From the NCBI GenBank assembly GCA_913061075.1, contig CAJXSK010000005.1, positions 1-38,088 of the forward strand: DNA of 38,088 nt, given 5' to 3'. Made by a program: the position numbers and the translations under genes. Source of the stretch: an uncultured Piscirickettsiaceae bacterium (lineage in GTDB: Bacteria; Pseudomonadota; Gammaproteobacteria; Methylococcales; Cycloclasticaceae). Below the pieces are notes generated by a model. It did no database searches and was not told where the DNA came from. It saw nothing but the letters and a program-made list of their open reading frames with translations. Shown here one piece after another: positions 28,368-37,466 of this stretch; the stretch's first letter is position 1; the number at the start of each line of letters is the position of its first letter.

Positions 28368-29108
28368 TTATTCGCTCATACCCTCCATCTGCCCCTCAAT
28401 CCAGTTTTCTGCCTGCTGATTAAGCTCTCTGGCCGAAATCGACTTGCTATCAATCATTTCTCCAATTTTTACCTGAATGGTACCCGGGTATTTAATGAAA
28501 GCTTTTTTTCTCCAATAGCTGCCCGCGTTATGTGCCACAGGAATAACAGGGTAACCTGACTTTTCTGCAAGCAACGCTCCGCCAACCAAATATTTGCGTT
28601 TTTCTCCCGGTGCTGTTCGTGTGCCCTCTGGAAAAATTACAACCCAGCGCCCAGACTTTAATCGTTCCGTCCCTTGTTTAATAATTTGCTTAAACGACTT
28701 ACTTTTTTTAGAACGGTCGATCGCGATTGGTTGGGTAAGGGCGAGAGCCCAGCCAAATAAAGGTATCCATAATAATTCACGTTTTAATACCCAGCATTGT
28801 TCAGGGAATATGACTTGGAGAGCAAAGGTTTCCCAAGCAGATTGGTGTTTACAAAAAATAATTCCATTGCCTTTAATATTCTCAGCACCTGTAACTTGAA
28901 AATCCAAATGACAAATAACCCTCAGACCTTTTATAACTAACTTGGCCCAGGCGCTAGCGATGCTATATCGAATGCTATAGGAAAAAGGAAAGGACAATAA
29001 AACCAGGGGCGCAAAAACAAATAGGGTGACAACTTGAAATGCAAAAAAAACGACAGAACGAAGGCCGAGAATAAAGAGATTATGCGAGGATGGCTTGGGC
29101 GGCGTCAT
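28368..29108 (-). CDS. plsC: 1-acyl-sn-glycerol-3-phosphate acyltransferase
   Basis: PlsC adds the second acyl chain to lysophosphatidate in phospholipid synthesis. From the ATG at 29108 the protein has 246 residues with N-terminal membrane helices, the acyltransferase motif KHQSAWE (His88, with Glu93 where the textbook NHx4D has Asp) and FPEGTR (159-164). An ATG eight codons upstream (29132) would lengthen the overlap with gmhB; the inner ATG, preceded by GAG, is preferred. It ends the operon glyQ-glyS-gmhB-plsC, a common order in gammaproteobacteria. Confidence 0.93.
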   Translation of the reverse strand: MTPPKPSSHNLFILGLRSVVFFAFQVVTLFVFAPLVLLSFPFSYSIRYSIASAWAKLVIKGLRVICHLDFQVTGAENIKGNGIIFCKHQSAWETFALQVIFPEQCWVLKRELLWIPLFGWALALTQPIAIDRSKKSKSFKQIIKQGTERLKSGRWVVIFPEGTRTAPGEKRKYLVGGALLAEKSGYPVIPVAHNAGSYWRKKAFIKYPGTIQVKIGEMIDSKSISARELNQQAENWIEGQMEGMSE

Positions 29109-29634
29109 ATAAATTCTCAAATGTTGGAACATTAAGGTTTGGGTTGGATTGCTGTGTTTTCTTGCCTTTACCAGTTAACACTAAGATTGCTTTTGCATCA
29201 ACATCAAAAGCAGCTTCTAGATCACGTAAACTATCGCCAACCACAATGGTATTATTGAGTTGAATATTATGTTTACTAGATAATTCGGTCAGTAAGCCGG
29301 GCTTAGGTTTGCGACACGCACACTCATCGTCAGGTGAGTGTGGGCAAAATGCAATATCCGTTATGAAGCCACCTTCTTTATTAACTAATTGGTGCAATTT
29401 ATCGTGCATTGACGTTAGTGTATTCAGCGAAAAGTACCCGCGTCCAATCCCCGATTGGTTTGTGGCAACAAATACACGGTGGCCGGCTTTATGCAGAGCG
29501 GCAATGGCATTAATACTGCCGTCTATTGGAATCCATTCATCAGATGACTTTACATATTCATCACTATCAATATTTATGACCCCATCACGGTCTAGAATAA
29601 TATCAGACTTAACTGGGTTATAAGAATGAATCAT
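29080..29634 (-). CDS. gmhB: D-glycero-beta-D-manno-heptose 1,7-bisphosphate 7-phosphatase
   Basis: GmhB removes the 7-phosphate of heptose bisphosphate on the route to ADP-heptose for LPS core. The 184-residue HAD enzyme has motif I DRDGVI (15-20), and motif II TNQSGIGRG. The zinc loop ligands are Cys97, His99, Cys105 and Cys107 (CPHS...CAC). A late KPKPG supplies the catalytic Lys. The ATG follows the glyS TAA without a gap and without a good Shine-Dalgarno site, suggesting re-initiation. It overlaps plsC by 29 bases. Confidence 0.95.
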   Translation of the reverse strand: MIHSYNPVKSDIILDRDGVINIDSDEYVKSSDEWIPIDGSINAIAALHKAGHRVFVATNQSGIGRGYFSLNTLTSMHDKLHQLVNKEGGFITDIAFCPHSPDDECACRKPKPGLLTELSSKHNIQLNNTIVVGDSLRDLEAAFDVDAKAILVLTGKGKKTQQSNPNLNVPTFENLYDAAQAILA

Positions 29635-31701
29635 TTAAATCATTGAAATATCGGCAATTTTTATAAAATTAGCGTGAATTTTTGCCAATAATGCTAAGCG
29701 TGTATGCTTAAGGTTTTCATCATCAGCCATAATAAACACGTGCTCGAAGAAAGCGTCAATAGGCGCTTTAAGCGCAGATAATTGTTTTAGCGCCTCTATG
29801 TAATCGTGCTGTTCAATTAAAGGGCTGACCTGGCTTTCAATGGCTTGTAATTGCTTGTGAAGATCAACTTCTTCGTTGTCGTTTAATAAAGCAGCGTCAA
29901 ATTGATTTGCCACGTTATCAGGCGCTTTTTTTAAGAGGTTTTGAATCCGCTTATTTGCTTCGCCTAAACTTGCGGCCTCATCCATTTGTGCAAACCGTTT
30001 AACGGCATCTAGTCGATTCATGAAATCAACAGGTTCCGAACAACCTACGCTAGCAACAGCGGCAAATTGTTCAGCGGTATAGCCTTGGCTTAAAGCATAG
30101 CCTTTTAAGCGATCTATCATAAAGTTCAAAACCAGTAACTTGGTCTCATTAGCGTCGAACGTGTGTCTAAATTGTGTACAGGAGAGTGCAATAAGTTTAT
30201 TAAGGTCTAGTACTAATTTATTTTCAATGATAATTCTTAATACACCCAAGCTGGCACGGCGCAGGGCGAAAGGGTCTTTGTCTCCCGTTGGTAACAAACC
30301 AACGCTGAATATGCCGACAACAGTATCAAGTTTGTCTGATAAGGCTAAAACTTTACCGGTTTGAGTAGTAGGTAATGCGCCACCCGATTGTTTAGGTAAG
30401 TACTGTTCTTCAAGAGCGGTAGCAACTTCAGTAGCCTCGTTGTTCTCATTAGCATAATAATGGCCAATAACGCCCTGTAAGCTGGCAAACTCACCGACCA
30501 TATCCGTAACGAGGTCGGTTTTAGATAATTGTGCTGCACGCGCAGCTAGGGTTGCATCAAAACCCAATTGCTCAGCAAACTGGCTAGATAATGCGCTGAC
30601 ACGCTTAGTTTTTTCACCAACAGAACCAAGCTTGTGTTGAAACACGACGTTATCAAGAGAGGGAATACGATCAGCCAACGTCGTTTTCATATCTTGTTGC
30701 CAGAAGAATTCTGCATCTGCCAGCCGTGGGCGAATAACGCGTTCATTACCGTGGCTTACGGAGCTTGGGTTAGAACTTTTGATGTTGCTGATGGTAATAA
30801 AATAAGGCAGTAACGCGCCGTTATCATCCAGCACAGGAAAGTATTTTTGGTTGATTTGCATGGTGGTAATCAGCACCTCTTTCGGTAGTGCTAAAAAGTG
30901 TTCATCAAAACTACCGGTTACAGCAACGGGGTATTCAACTAAAGCCGTAATTTCATCTAATAAGGCGGGTTCTATATGCGCGATTCCGTTAACAGCAGAC
31001 GCGGCAGCATTGGCCTGTTCTTCAATGATCGCCTTTCGTTTTTCGGTGTTAGCAGTCACATACGCAGCATTGAGTTGCGCTTCATACGCGCGTGCTGATG
31101 TAATCGTAATGGCTTCGGGTGCGTGGAAACGGTGGCCGTACGATGTGTTGCCCGTGGTTAAACCAAGCAATTCGGTGGTGATAATATCGCTGCCAAACAG
31201 TAAAACAGCCCAGTGAACGGGTCTTACAAAAGCGGCATTAGAGCTTCCCCATCGCATGCGTTTGGCAATGGGTAAGCGAGTTAATGATTTTTCAATAATA
31301 GCGGGAATTAACGTGTCGGCTGCTTGGCCTTTTTCTAATTTGTTATAACTTAGCCATTCACCTTTGTCGGTTTTAAGCGTACCCAAGTCACCAAATTCTG
31401 CGCCACAACCACGCGCAAAGCCAAGAGCAGCTTTACTGGGGTTGCCTTCTTTATCGTAAGCGGCTACAACAGCGGGGCCACGTTTTTCCACTTCAATATC
31501 TTCTTGTGATATTTGTACATCTTCAAGCCAAACAGTTAAGCGGCGTGGGGTGGCAAAACTATGTGCTGTTCCAAAGCTTAAATTGGCTTCATCAAGGCCA
31601 TCGCAAATACCTTTTAATAGGTTGTCGCGTAACGTATTAAGAGTAGTAGGCGGTAGCTCTTCACAGCCTAATTCAAACAGTAGATCTTTAGAGTCAGACA
31701 T
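29635..31701 (-). CDS. glyS: Glycine--tRNA ligase beta subunit
   Basis: The 688-residue beta subunit of the bacterial alpha2beta2 glycyl-tRNA synthetase recognises tRNA-Gly. The N-terminal LLFELGCEELPP and the internal AKRMRWG and ALRRASLGVLRII segments are family hallmarks. The length is standard. The ATG overlaps the glyQ stop by one base (TAATG), giving the coupled expression expected for a two-subunit enzyme. Confidence 0.98.
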   Translation of the reverse strand: MSDSKDLLFELGCEELPPTTLNTLRDNLLKGICDGLDEANLSFGTAHSFATPRRLTVWLEDVQISQEDIEVEKRGPAVVAAYDKEGNPSKAALGFARGCGAEFGDLGTLKTDKGEWLSYNKLEKGQAADTLIPAIIEKSLTRLPIAKRMRWGSSNAAFVRPVHWAVLLFGSDIITTELLGLTTGNTSYGHRFHAPEAITITSARAYEAQLNAAYVTANTEKRKAIIEEQANAAASAVNGIAHIEPALLDEITALVEYPVAVTGSFDEHFLALPKEVLITTMQINQKYFPVLDDNGALLPYFITISNIKSSNPSSVSHGNERVIRPRLADAEFFWQQDMKTTLADRIPSLDNVVFQHKLGSVGEKTKRVSALSSQFAEQLGFDATLAARAAQLSKTDLVTDMVGEFASLQGVIGHYYANENNEATEVATALEEQYLPKQSGGALPTTQTGKVLALSDKLDTVVGIFSVGLLPTGDKDPFALRRASLGVLRIIIENKLVLDLNKLIALSCTQFRHTFDANETKLLVLNFMIDRLKGYALSQGYTAEQFAAVASVGCSEPVDFMNRLDAVKRFAQMDEAASLGEANKRIQNLLKKAPDNVANQFDAALLNDNEEVDLHKQLQAIESQVSPLIEQHDYIEALKQLSALKAPIDAFFEHVFIMADDENLKHTRLALLAKIHANFIKIADISMI

Positions 31702-32618
31702 TATGTATCTCCCCCGTTTTTAAGCATTGGGAAGCTAAGTTCTTCGCGGGAAGCGAAATACGTTTCCGCGACCATTTTAGACAACGTACGAACACGCAGA
31801 ATAAAACGTTGGCGCTCGGTGACAGAAATCGCGTGGCGAGCATCTAATAGGTTAAATGTATGGGAGGCTTTTAATACTTGTTCGTAGGCGGGTAGTGCTA
31901 AGCCTTTATCAATCAATAAGTTACAAGCCGTTTCGCATTCATCAAATTGTTTGAACATATGGTCAACATTGGCGTGGTCAAAGTTAAATTCGGATTGTTC
32001 TACTTCGTTTTGGTGGAATACATCGCCATAGGTTACCGGGCCGTTTTTAGTGTTTGTCCAAACGAGGTCATACACACTTTCAACACCTTGGATATACATC
32101 GCGATACGTTCAAGCCCGTAAGTAATCTCGCCACTAACGGGTTTGCAATCTAAACCGCCGACTTGTTGAAAATAGGTGAACTGTGTGACTTCCATACCGT
32201 TTAACCATACTTCCCAGCCTAAGCCCCACGCGCCAAGCGTTGGTGATTCCCAGTTATCTTCAACAAAGCGAATATCATGTTCAAGCATATCTAAACCCAA
32301 GTGCTTTAGGGAGTTTAGGTATAAGTCTTGGATGTCGATAGGTGATGGCTTGATCAACACCTGAAATTGGTAATAGTGCTGTAACCTATTTGGGTTTTCT
32401 CCAAAACGGCCATCCGTAGGGCGGCGAGAAGGCTGCACATAAGCGGTTGCCCAAGGCTCAGGCCCAATCGCGCGTAAAAAAGTAGCGGGATGGAAGGTTC
32501 CAGCGCCGACTTCAAGGTCTAAAGGCTGCAGAATAACGCAGCCTTGGTCAGCCCAATATTCTTGCAACGCAAGGATAAGTCCCTGGAATGTTTGGAGGTC
32601 TTGATTAGATTTTGACAC
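31701..32618 (-). CDS. glyQ: Glycine--tRNA ligase alpha subunit
   Basis: GlyQ carries the class II catalytic core that activates glycine. The 305-residue protein begins with [18 protein letters not shown] and contains the characteristic [20 protein letters not shown] and the class II segment [18 protein letters not shown]. The start is GTG at 32618 with no clear Shine-Dalgarno site; no nearer in-frame ATG would preserve the conserved N-terminus. It is divergent from the PP-loop gene across about 150 bases. Confidence 0.98.
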   Translation of the reverse strand: MSKSNQDLQTFQGLILALQEYWADQGCVILQPLDLEVGAGTFHPATFLRAIGPEPWATAYVQPSRRPTDGRFGENPNRLQHYYQFQVLIKPSPIDIQDLYLNSLKHLGLDMLEHDIRFVEDNWESPTLGAWGLGWEVWLNGMEVTQFTYFQQVGGLDCKPVSGEITYGLERIAMYIQGVESVYDLVWTNTKNGPVTYGDVFHQNEVEQSEFNFDHANVDHMFKQFDECETACNLLIDKGLALPAYEQVLKASHTFNLLDARHAISVTERQRFILRVRTLSKMVAETYFASREELSFPMLKNGGDT

Positions 32619-32715
32619 GGTATTTTGACTGAAAAAATAAATAAACGTGAAGTATATCTAATCTGTGCGGGTTTAGCATCAAAAGGCCCTTAATAAGGAG
32701 GCGTAGAGTAAACAG

Positions 32716-32743
32716 CTCACAACAAAAGTCTATCCGGTATAAT
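32716..32743 (+). promoter_or_regulatory. Possible sigma-70 promoter of the PP-loop/tusA/CDF operon
   Basis: A perfect -10 element TATAAT at 32738-32743 is preceded, with 16-base spacing, by CTCACA (four of six matches to TTGACA). It lies 30 bases before the chosen ATG. The -35 is weak, so the call rests mainly on the -10 element and position. Confidence 0.4.
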
Positions 32744-32772
32744 GCGGCAAATAACATTAATAAGTGAGTATT

Positions 32773-33816
32773 ATGACAACACAACGCAAGGCAGTTGCGC
32801 TTATTTCAGGCGGCTTAGATTCATTACTAGCAGCAAAAGTTATGCTGGAACAAGGCATCCACGTGGAAGGTATTAATTTTTACACAGGTTTTTGTGTGGA
32901 AGGGCATACGCACGCCATTCGCAAAAAAGACAAAGCAAAGCCGAAACGGAATAATGCGCTATGGAGCGCTGAAACGCTAGGGATTAAGTTGCATATCATT
33001 GATGTGATTGACGAATACAAAGATGTCCTGATTAACCCTAAACACGGTTATGGTCAAAATATGAACCCGTGTTTAGACTGTAAAGTGTTTATGGTGGGCA
33101 AAGCCAAAGAGTGGGCGGATGAAAATGGCTTTGATTTTATTATTACCGGTGAAGTGATTGGCCAACGGCCGATGTCGCAGCGCCGTGAAACGATGCCGAT
33201 TATTTCTGCTGAATCGGGTGCTGATGATCGTTTATTACGCCCGTTATGCGCACAGAATTTACCGGAAACCCTGCCAGAACGAGAAGGCTGGGTGAATAGA
33301 GATGAGCTACACGACTTTAGCGGCCGAACGCGTAAGCCACAAATGGCGTTAGCTGAAAAGTTTGGGCTTGATGACTATGCTCAACCCGCCGGCGGTTGCT
33401 GCTTTTTAACGGATAAAGCATATTCTGTTAAGTTGGCTGATTTGTGGGCTTCACGAGGCAAAAAAGAATACGAAATTGATGACATTATGTTGTTAAAGGT
33501 GGGGCGCCATTTTCGACCTAAGCCTAATTTCAAATTAATTGTGGCACGTGAAGAAGGCGAAAATAACTTCTTACAGGGTTATAGAAAACAATTTATCACG
33601 TTAAGAACGATGAGCCATAAAGGCCCGTTAACTTTATTGGATGGTACAGTAGAAGACGGTGATTTAGAGTTGGCGGCAAAAATAGTGGCGCGTTTTAGCC
33701 AAGGGCGTGATGCAGAGAGTGTTGATGTTGAAGTGGCGGAGTTAGGCGAAGTAATTAAAAGTATTAGTATTAAACCGTTTTCGAATGAAGAGATTCAAGA
33801 GGCGTGGCGGGTATGA
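32773..33816 (+). CDS. PP-loop ATP pyrophosphatase, MnmA/ThiI-like thiolase
   Basis: The 347-residue protein opens with the PP-loop SGGLDS (12-17), which activates a substrate with ATP, and resembles tRNA-thiolating enzymes of the MnmA/ThiI/TtuA group. It has a CLDC pair (Cys100, Cys103) and later a GGCC (Cys209, Cys210). This spacing recalls the three-cysteine Fe-S binding of TtuA/NcsA-type enzymes. The ATG at 32773 is preferred over the in-frame GTG at 32764, with GAG upstream. It overlaps a TusA-like carrier gene by ATGA, which suggests that TusA feeds it sulfur. It is not canonical MnmA. The target (a tRNA position or another metabolite) is unknown. Confidence 0.82.
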   Translation: MTTQRKAVALISGGLDSLLAAKVMLEQGIHVEGINFYTGFCVEGHTHAIRKKDKAKPKRNNALWSAETLGIKLHIIDVIDEYKDVLINPKHGYGQNMNPCLDCKVFMVGKAKEWADENGFDFIITGEVIGQRPMSQRRETMPIISAESGADDRLLRPLCAQNLPETLPEREGWVNRDELHDFSGRTRKPQMALAEKFGLDDYAQPAGGCCFLTDKAYSVKLADLWASRGKKEYEIDDIMLLKVGRHFRPKPNFKLIVAREEGENNFLQGYRKQFITLRTMSHKGPLTLLDGTVEDGDLELAAKIVARFSQGRDAESVDVEVAELGEVIKSISIKPFSNEEIQEAWRV

Positions 33817-34037
33817 TTGAGTTAGATGCGCGTCGGTTAATGTGTCCTATGCCAGTCATAAAGGCGCAAAATGCTATTAAAACGATGACATCTGGCGACA
33901 AACTGCGGGTAACGTGTTCAGACCCTGGGGTTATGCAAGATATACCAGCATGGAGCAGAATTAATGGTCATACCATATTGAAAGCGGAAGAAATTGATCA
34001 TGAATATATTATTACGATTGAAGTTGGGGATGATTAG
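33813..34037 (+). CDS. TusA-family sulfur carrier
   Basis: The 74-residue protein has the family signature MCPMPV near residues 10-15; its Cys carries persulfide sulfur. The ATG overlaps the stop of the PP-loop gene (ATGA); an in-frame GTG three codons upstream is less likely. TusA proteins relay sulfur in tRNA thiolation, molybdenum cofactor synthesis and sulfur oxidation. Coupling to a thiolase-like gene points to a dedicated relay. It may be a paralogue rather than the housekeeping TusA. Confidence 0.9.
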   Translation: MIELDARRLMCPMPVIKAQNAIKTMTSGDKLRVTCSDPGVMQDIPAWSRINGHTILKAEEIDHEYIITIEVGDD

Positions 34038-35171
34038 TTGGTAGATAGTGCCGAATTAAAGGCTAAAAAGAAAATTACCGTTATTGGCGGTGTGGTTAAT
34101 CTTGTTTTGTCTATTCTAAAAATAGGCTTGGGCTGGTTAGGGCAGTCTCACGCGTTAATTGCGGATGGTTTTCATTCATTATCTGATTTATTGACAGATG
34201 GTTTGGTTTACTTTGCCTCCCATCACGGAAGTCAAGAAGCCGATGAAGATCACCCATACGGACACGCTCGGTTTGAAACGCTGGCAACCGTCATATTAGG
34301 CGCAATATTAATTGCTGTTGCTGGTGCTATTGTTTGGGATGCTATTTCGCGCTTCTTTAATGATGAAACATTAACGTATGGTTGGCTAGTTATTGGTGCC
34401 GCTGTGGTGTCTATTTTAGCTAAAGAAGTGATGTATCACGTCACCTTAAAAACGGCAAAAGAAACAAATTCTGATTTGCTGAGAGCCAACGCTTGGCACC
34501 ACAGAGGTGATGCTATATCGTCTTTCGTGGTATTAATTGGGGTTGGATTAGAGATGGCAGGTTATCGTTACTTTGATTCAATTGCTGCGCTGATTGTTGG
34601 GCTGATGGTGATAAAAATTGGTTTTGACTTGGTGCTTGATGCGAGTAAAGAGTTGGTAGACACAGCGTTAGCTCCGGATAAGGTTGAACAAATAAAAGAA
34701 GTGATCTTAAGTGTTGATGGCGTTAAAGAGCTGCACTTTTTAAGAACCCGTAAAATGGGTGAGGCGGCGTTGGTTGATGTTCATATTTTGGTTTCACCAA
34801 AAATCAGCGTATCTGAGGGGCATTTGATTAGTGAAACCGTTCGTTTGTCACTCATTGACCAAATGCCTAACATCGGGGAGGTGATGGTACATATTGATCC
34901 TGAAGATGATGAGGTTGCTTCACCGAGTGTTAGCTTACCGGTCAGAAAAGAAATGGTTGCAAGACTAGAAGCTGCTTGGGAGGGTATAGCTGAAAGGGCC
35001 CAAGTAAAGCGAGTGAATTTACATTATTTAGACGGAACGGTGTCAGTTGAAATAGAGCTACCGGTGACGATAGCACGTGAAACAAGTGCGTTAGAAGCAT
35101 TAACAGCATCGTTTGTCAATGCGTCTTTAACCGTGTCTGAGGTGGCCCAGGCGAAGGTGTTATATTCATGA
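34038..35171 (+). CDS. Cation diffusion facilitator transporter
   Basis: The 377-residue protein has a six-helix membrane domain followed by a cytoplasmic ferredoxin-like domain, as in zinc/iron exporters such as FieF/YiiP. The likely transport site is His46/Asp50 in helix 2 (FHSLSD) and His154/Asp158 in helix 5 (HHRGDA). This HD-HD set is linked to zinc selectivity in the family. The C-terminal part is longer than in FieF and seems to hold a second metal-binding-like domain (about 310-377). Translation starts at TTG directly after the tusA stop, with GGGGAT upstream, so it belongs to the same operon. Confidence 0.9.
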   Translation: MVDSAELKAKKKITVIGGVVNLVLSILKIGLGWLGQSHALIADGFHSLSDLLTDGLVYFASHHGSQEADEDHPYGHARFETLATVILGAILIAVAGAIVWDAISRFFNDETLTYGWLVIGAAVVSILAKEVMYHVTLKTAKETNSDLLRANAWHHRGDAISSFVVLIGVGLEMAGYRYFDSIAALIVGLMVIKIGFDLVLDASKELVDTALAPDKVEQIKEVILSVDGVKELHFLRTRKMGEAALVDVHILVSPKISVSEGHLISETVRLSLIDQMPNIGEVMVHIDPEDDEVASPSVSLPVRKEMVARLEAAWEGIAERAQVKRVNLHYLDGTVSVEIELPVTIARETSALEALTASFVNASLTVSEVAQAKVLYS

Positions 35172-35173
35172 TA

Positions 35174-35190
35174 TGCACCAAATTAGTGCA
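35174..35190 (+). promoter_or_regulatory. NtrC-type binding site 1 (glnA upstream)
   Basis: TGCACCAAATTAGTGCA is a 17-bp inverted repeat that closely matches the NtrC operator form TGCACCA-N3-TGGTGCA. It lies just after the CDF stop codon. Its centre is about 126 bases before the predicted sigma-54 transcription start of glnA. Confidence 0.8.
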
Positions 35191-35204
35191 AGGCGAGCAA
35201 TGTT

Positions 35205-35221
35205 CGCACCAATGTGGAGCA
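35205..35221 (+). promoter_or_regulatory. NtrC-type binding site 2 (glnA upstream)
   Basis: CGCACCAATGTGGAGCA matches the NtrC operator with two deviations. Its centre is 31 bases from that of site 1, about three helical turns. That is nearly the spacing of the paired glnA enhancer sites in enteric bacteria. Confidence 0.75.
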
Positions 35222-35281
35222 TAAGCCAACTATTCCTAGTAAAGGCTGAACAAAAATACCTTTAAAACAAGGTGTTATATT

Positions 35282-35297
35282 TTGGCACAAAATATGC
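35282..35297 (+). promoter_or_regulatory. Sigma-54 promoter of glnA
   Basis: TTGGCACAAAATATGC fits the -24/-12 consensus TTGGCAC-N5-TTGC with one mismatch. GG at 35284-35285 and GC at 35296-35297 are correctly spaced. The transcript would start near 35308, about 40 bases before the glnA ATG. With the two NtrC sites this predicts induction under nitrogen limitation. Confidence 0.85.
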
Positions 35298-35349
35298 AAA
35301 AATTGTTTAGCTAACTTTTAAATATTAACTTAACTAATCTGGAGTAACC

Positions 35350-36759
35350 ATGTCAGCACAAGATGTATTAGATTTAATCAAAGAAAAAGACGTAACATTC
35401 GTTGATTTTCGCTTTGTCGATACCATCGGTAAAGAACAACACGTAACAGTTCCATCTCACACAATTGATGACAGTGTGTTTGAAGATGGCAAAATGTTTG
35501 ATGGTTCATCCATAGCGGGCTGGAAAGGTATTAATGAATCAGACATGATTCTAATGCCAGATCCAGAAACAGCTGTTTTAGACCCGTTTTTTGATGATGT
35601 TACGTTGATTATTCGTTGTGATGTCGTTGAGCCAACAAACATGTCTGGATATGAAAGGGACCCTCGTTCAATCGCCAAACGTGCTGAAGAATATCTACAA
35701 TCAACAGGCATTGGTGATACAGCTTACTTCGGCCCTGAAAATGAATTCTTCGTATTTGATGATATTCGTTGGGGTACTGATATGTCTGGTACATTTTATG
35801 AAATTGATTCTGAAGAAGCTGGCTGGAATTCAGAAAAATCTTACGAAAGTGGCAATATGGGTCATCGCCCTGGCGTAAAAGGTGGTTATTTCCCAGTACC
35901 TCCTGTCGACTCTCTTCATGATATGCGTGCAGCAATGTGCTTAACGCTTGAAGAAATGGGTCAAGAAACAGAAGTACATCACCATGAAGTAGCAACGGCT
36001 GGCCAATGCGAAATTGGTACAGTGTTCAACACCTTGGTTAAAAAAGCTGACGAAGTGTTAGAGCTTAAATATGTTGTTCAAAACGTAGCACATGCGTACG
36101 GTAAAACAGCGACATTCATGCCAAAACCAATCGTTGGGGATAACGGTAATGGTATGCACGTTCATCAATCTATTTTTAAAGACGGCAAAGCATTGTTTTC
36201 GGGTGATTTGTACGGCGGCTTGTCTGAAACAGCGTTGTTTTATATCGGCGGCATTGTTAAGCACGCTAAAGCAATTAATGCGTTTGCTAATGCATCAACA
36301 AACAGCTACAAACGTTTAGTACCAGGCTTTGAAGCACCCGTAATGCTGGCTTATTCTGCTCGTAATCGTTCGGCGTCTATTCGTATTCCTTTTGTGGCTA
36401 ACCCAAAAGGGCGACGTATTGAAGTTCGTTTTGGTGATTCAACAGCAAACCCATACCTTTGCTTTGCAGCCATGTTAATGGCTGGCCTTGATGGTATCAA
36501 AAACAAAATTCACCCGGGTGATGCAATGGATAAAGATTTGTATGATCTACCGCCTGAAGAAGAAGCGTCTATTCCACAAGTGGCGACGTCATTGGATGAA
36601 GCGTTAGATGCATTGAATACAGATCGCGCGTTCTTAACCGAAGGCGGCGTGTTTACAAATGACATGATTGACGCTTATATTGAGCTTAAAATGGAAGAAG
36701 TGACTCGCTTACGTATGAGCACTCACCCCGTTGAGTTTGATATGTACTACAGCTTGTAA
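35350..36759 (+). CDS. glnA: Glutamine synthetase, type I
   Basis: GlnA condenses glutamate and ammonium to glutamine with ATP, acting as a dodecamer in the cytoplasm. The 469-residue length is standard for GSI-beta. It shows FDGSSIAGW, the metal-binding GPENEFF, the ATP-site [12 protein letters not shown] and the adenylylation loop [10 protein letters not shown]. The Tyr is codon 398, equal to Tyr397 without the initiator Met. Adenylylation by GlnE is therefore expected. A TCTGGAG ribosome site precedes the ATG. Upstream NtrC sites and a sigma-54 promoter provide nitrogen control, and ntrB follows two genes later. Confidence 0.99.
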   Translation: MSAQDVLDLIKEKDVTFVDFRFVDTIGKEQHVTVPSHTIDDSVFEDGKMFDGSSIAGWKGINESDMILMPDPETAVLDPFFDDVTLIIRCDVVEPTNMSGYERDPRSIAKRAEEYLQSTGIGDTAYFGPENEFFVFDDIRWGTDMSGTFYEIDSEEAGWNSEKSYESGNMGHRPGVKGGYFPVPPVDSLHDMRAAMCLTLEEMGQETEVHHHEVATAGQCEIGTVFNTLVKKADEVLELKYVVQNVAHAYGKTATFMPKPIVGDNGNGMHVHQSIFKDGKALFSGDLYGGLSETALFYIGGIVKHAKAINAFANASTNSYKRLVPGFEAPVMLAYSARNRSASIRIPFVANPKGRRIEVRFGDSTANPYLCFAAMLMAGLDGIKNKIHPGDAMDKDLYDLPPEEEASIPQVATSLDEALDALNTDRAFLTEGGVFTNDMIDAYIELKMEEVTRLRMSTHPVEFDMYYSL

Positions 36760-36778
36760 GCAAAATCTGTAACGTGAG

Positions 36779-36809
36779 AAAAGCCCCGCATTTGCGGGGT
36801 TTTTTTTGC
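36779..36809 (+). terminator. Rho-independent terminator after glnA
   Basis: AAAAGCCCCGC, a four-base loop, GCGGGG and a run of eight or more T form a classic terminator 20 bases after the glnA stop. It separates glnA from the DUF4124 gene. Confidence 0.94.
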
Positions 36810-36864
36810 ACTATCGGACATGTTTATGGTCTTATATTAGATGGGCACAGAAAAAGGAAAGCAG

Positions 36865-37443
36865 ATGCGAAGAATAGTGACAGTACTTTTATGGTTGTTT
36901 ATGACGAATACCGTGTATGCAGAAATATATAAGTCTAAAGATGCAGAGGGGAATGTTGTTTTTTCTGATGTGCAGGTTAAGGGTGCTGAAACGGTAAAGC
37001 TACCGTCGATTATTACATATCAATCACCTGTACTAAGCAGTAAGACATCGACGAATGCATCGCCATTAATTCAACCAAATCATAAGCCTTATCAACGCTT
37101 AACGATTTTGGAACCCGAACAAGAAGGAACAATATTGAATAACGAAGGCGAGGTCACCATACGTTATAGTGTGTCGCCAGTGTTACAAAAAGGCGACTTT
37201 GTGCAGGCATTTTTAGACGGTGAATTGCAGGAGGGGGTGGTACTTAAAGGCCTTGATAGGGGCGAGCACACCATTCGTGTACAGGTGGTGGATGCTAGTG
37301 GATACGCTCATGTGACGAGTGATGATGTGAAGTTTTATTTGCAGCGCCAGTCAGTTTCTGTAATTAAAAGGCAAGAACAGGCAAAGAATAAAAAGCGAGA
37401 AGTATTTCTTAAACTAAAAAAGCAACGGCAAAGTAAACAATAA
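36865..37443 (+). CDS. DUF4124 domain periplasmic protein
   Basis: From the ATG at 36865, behind AAAGGA, the product has 192 residues. It has a signal peptide ending VYA, then a DUF4124 motif EIYKSKDAEGNVVFSD, then an Ig-like beta domain (about 85-160) and a highly basic tail. The ATG eight codons earlier lacks a ribosome site and would spoil the signal peptide. DUF4124 genes commonly sit between glnA and ntrBC in gammaproteobacteria, but their function is unknown. Confidence 0.85.
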   Translation: MRRIVTVLLWLFMTNTVYAEIYKSKDAEGNVVFSDVQVKGAETVKLPSIITYQSPVLSSKTSTNASPLIQPNHKPYQRLTILEPEQEGTILNNEGEVTIRYSVSPVLQKGDFVQAFLDGELQEGVVLKGLDRGEHTIRVQVVDASGYAHVTSDDVKFYLQRQSVSVIKRQEQAKNKKREVFLKLKKQRQSKQ

Positions 37444-37466
37444 AACGAATTTGAGGTTGATTGTAG

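Noticed and set aside
32865-32880. CCACGTGG core resembling parS in the PP-loop gene
   Set aside because: Only the central bases match; five of the outer positions of the 16-mer differ, so it is likely a chance codon combination.
35609-35995. Minus-strand ORF of 128 codons
   Set aside because: It is antisense to the highly conserved glnA and has no family features.
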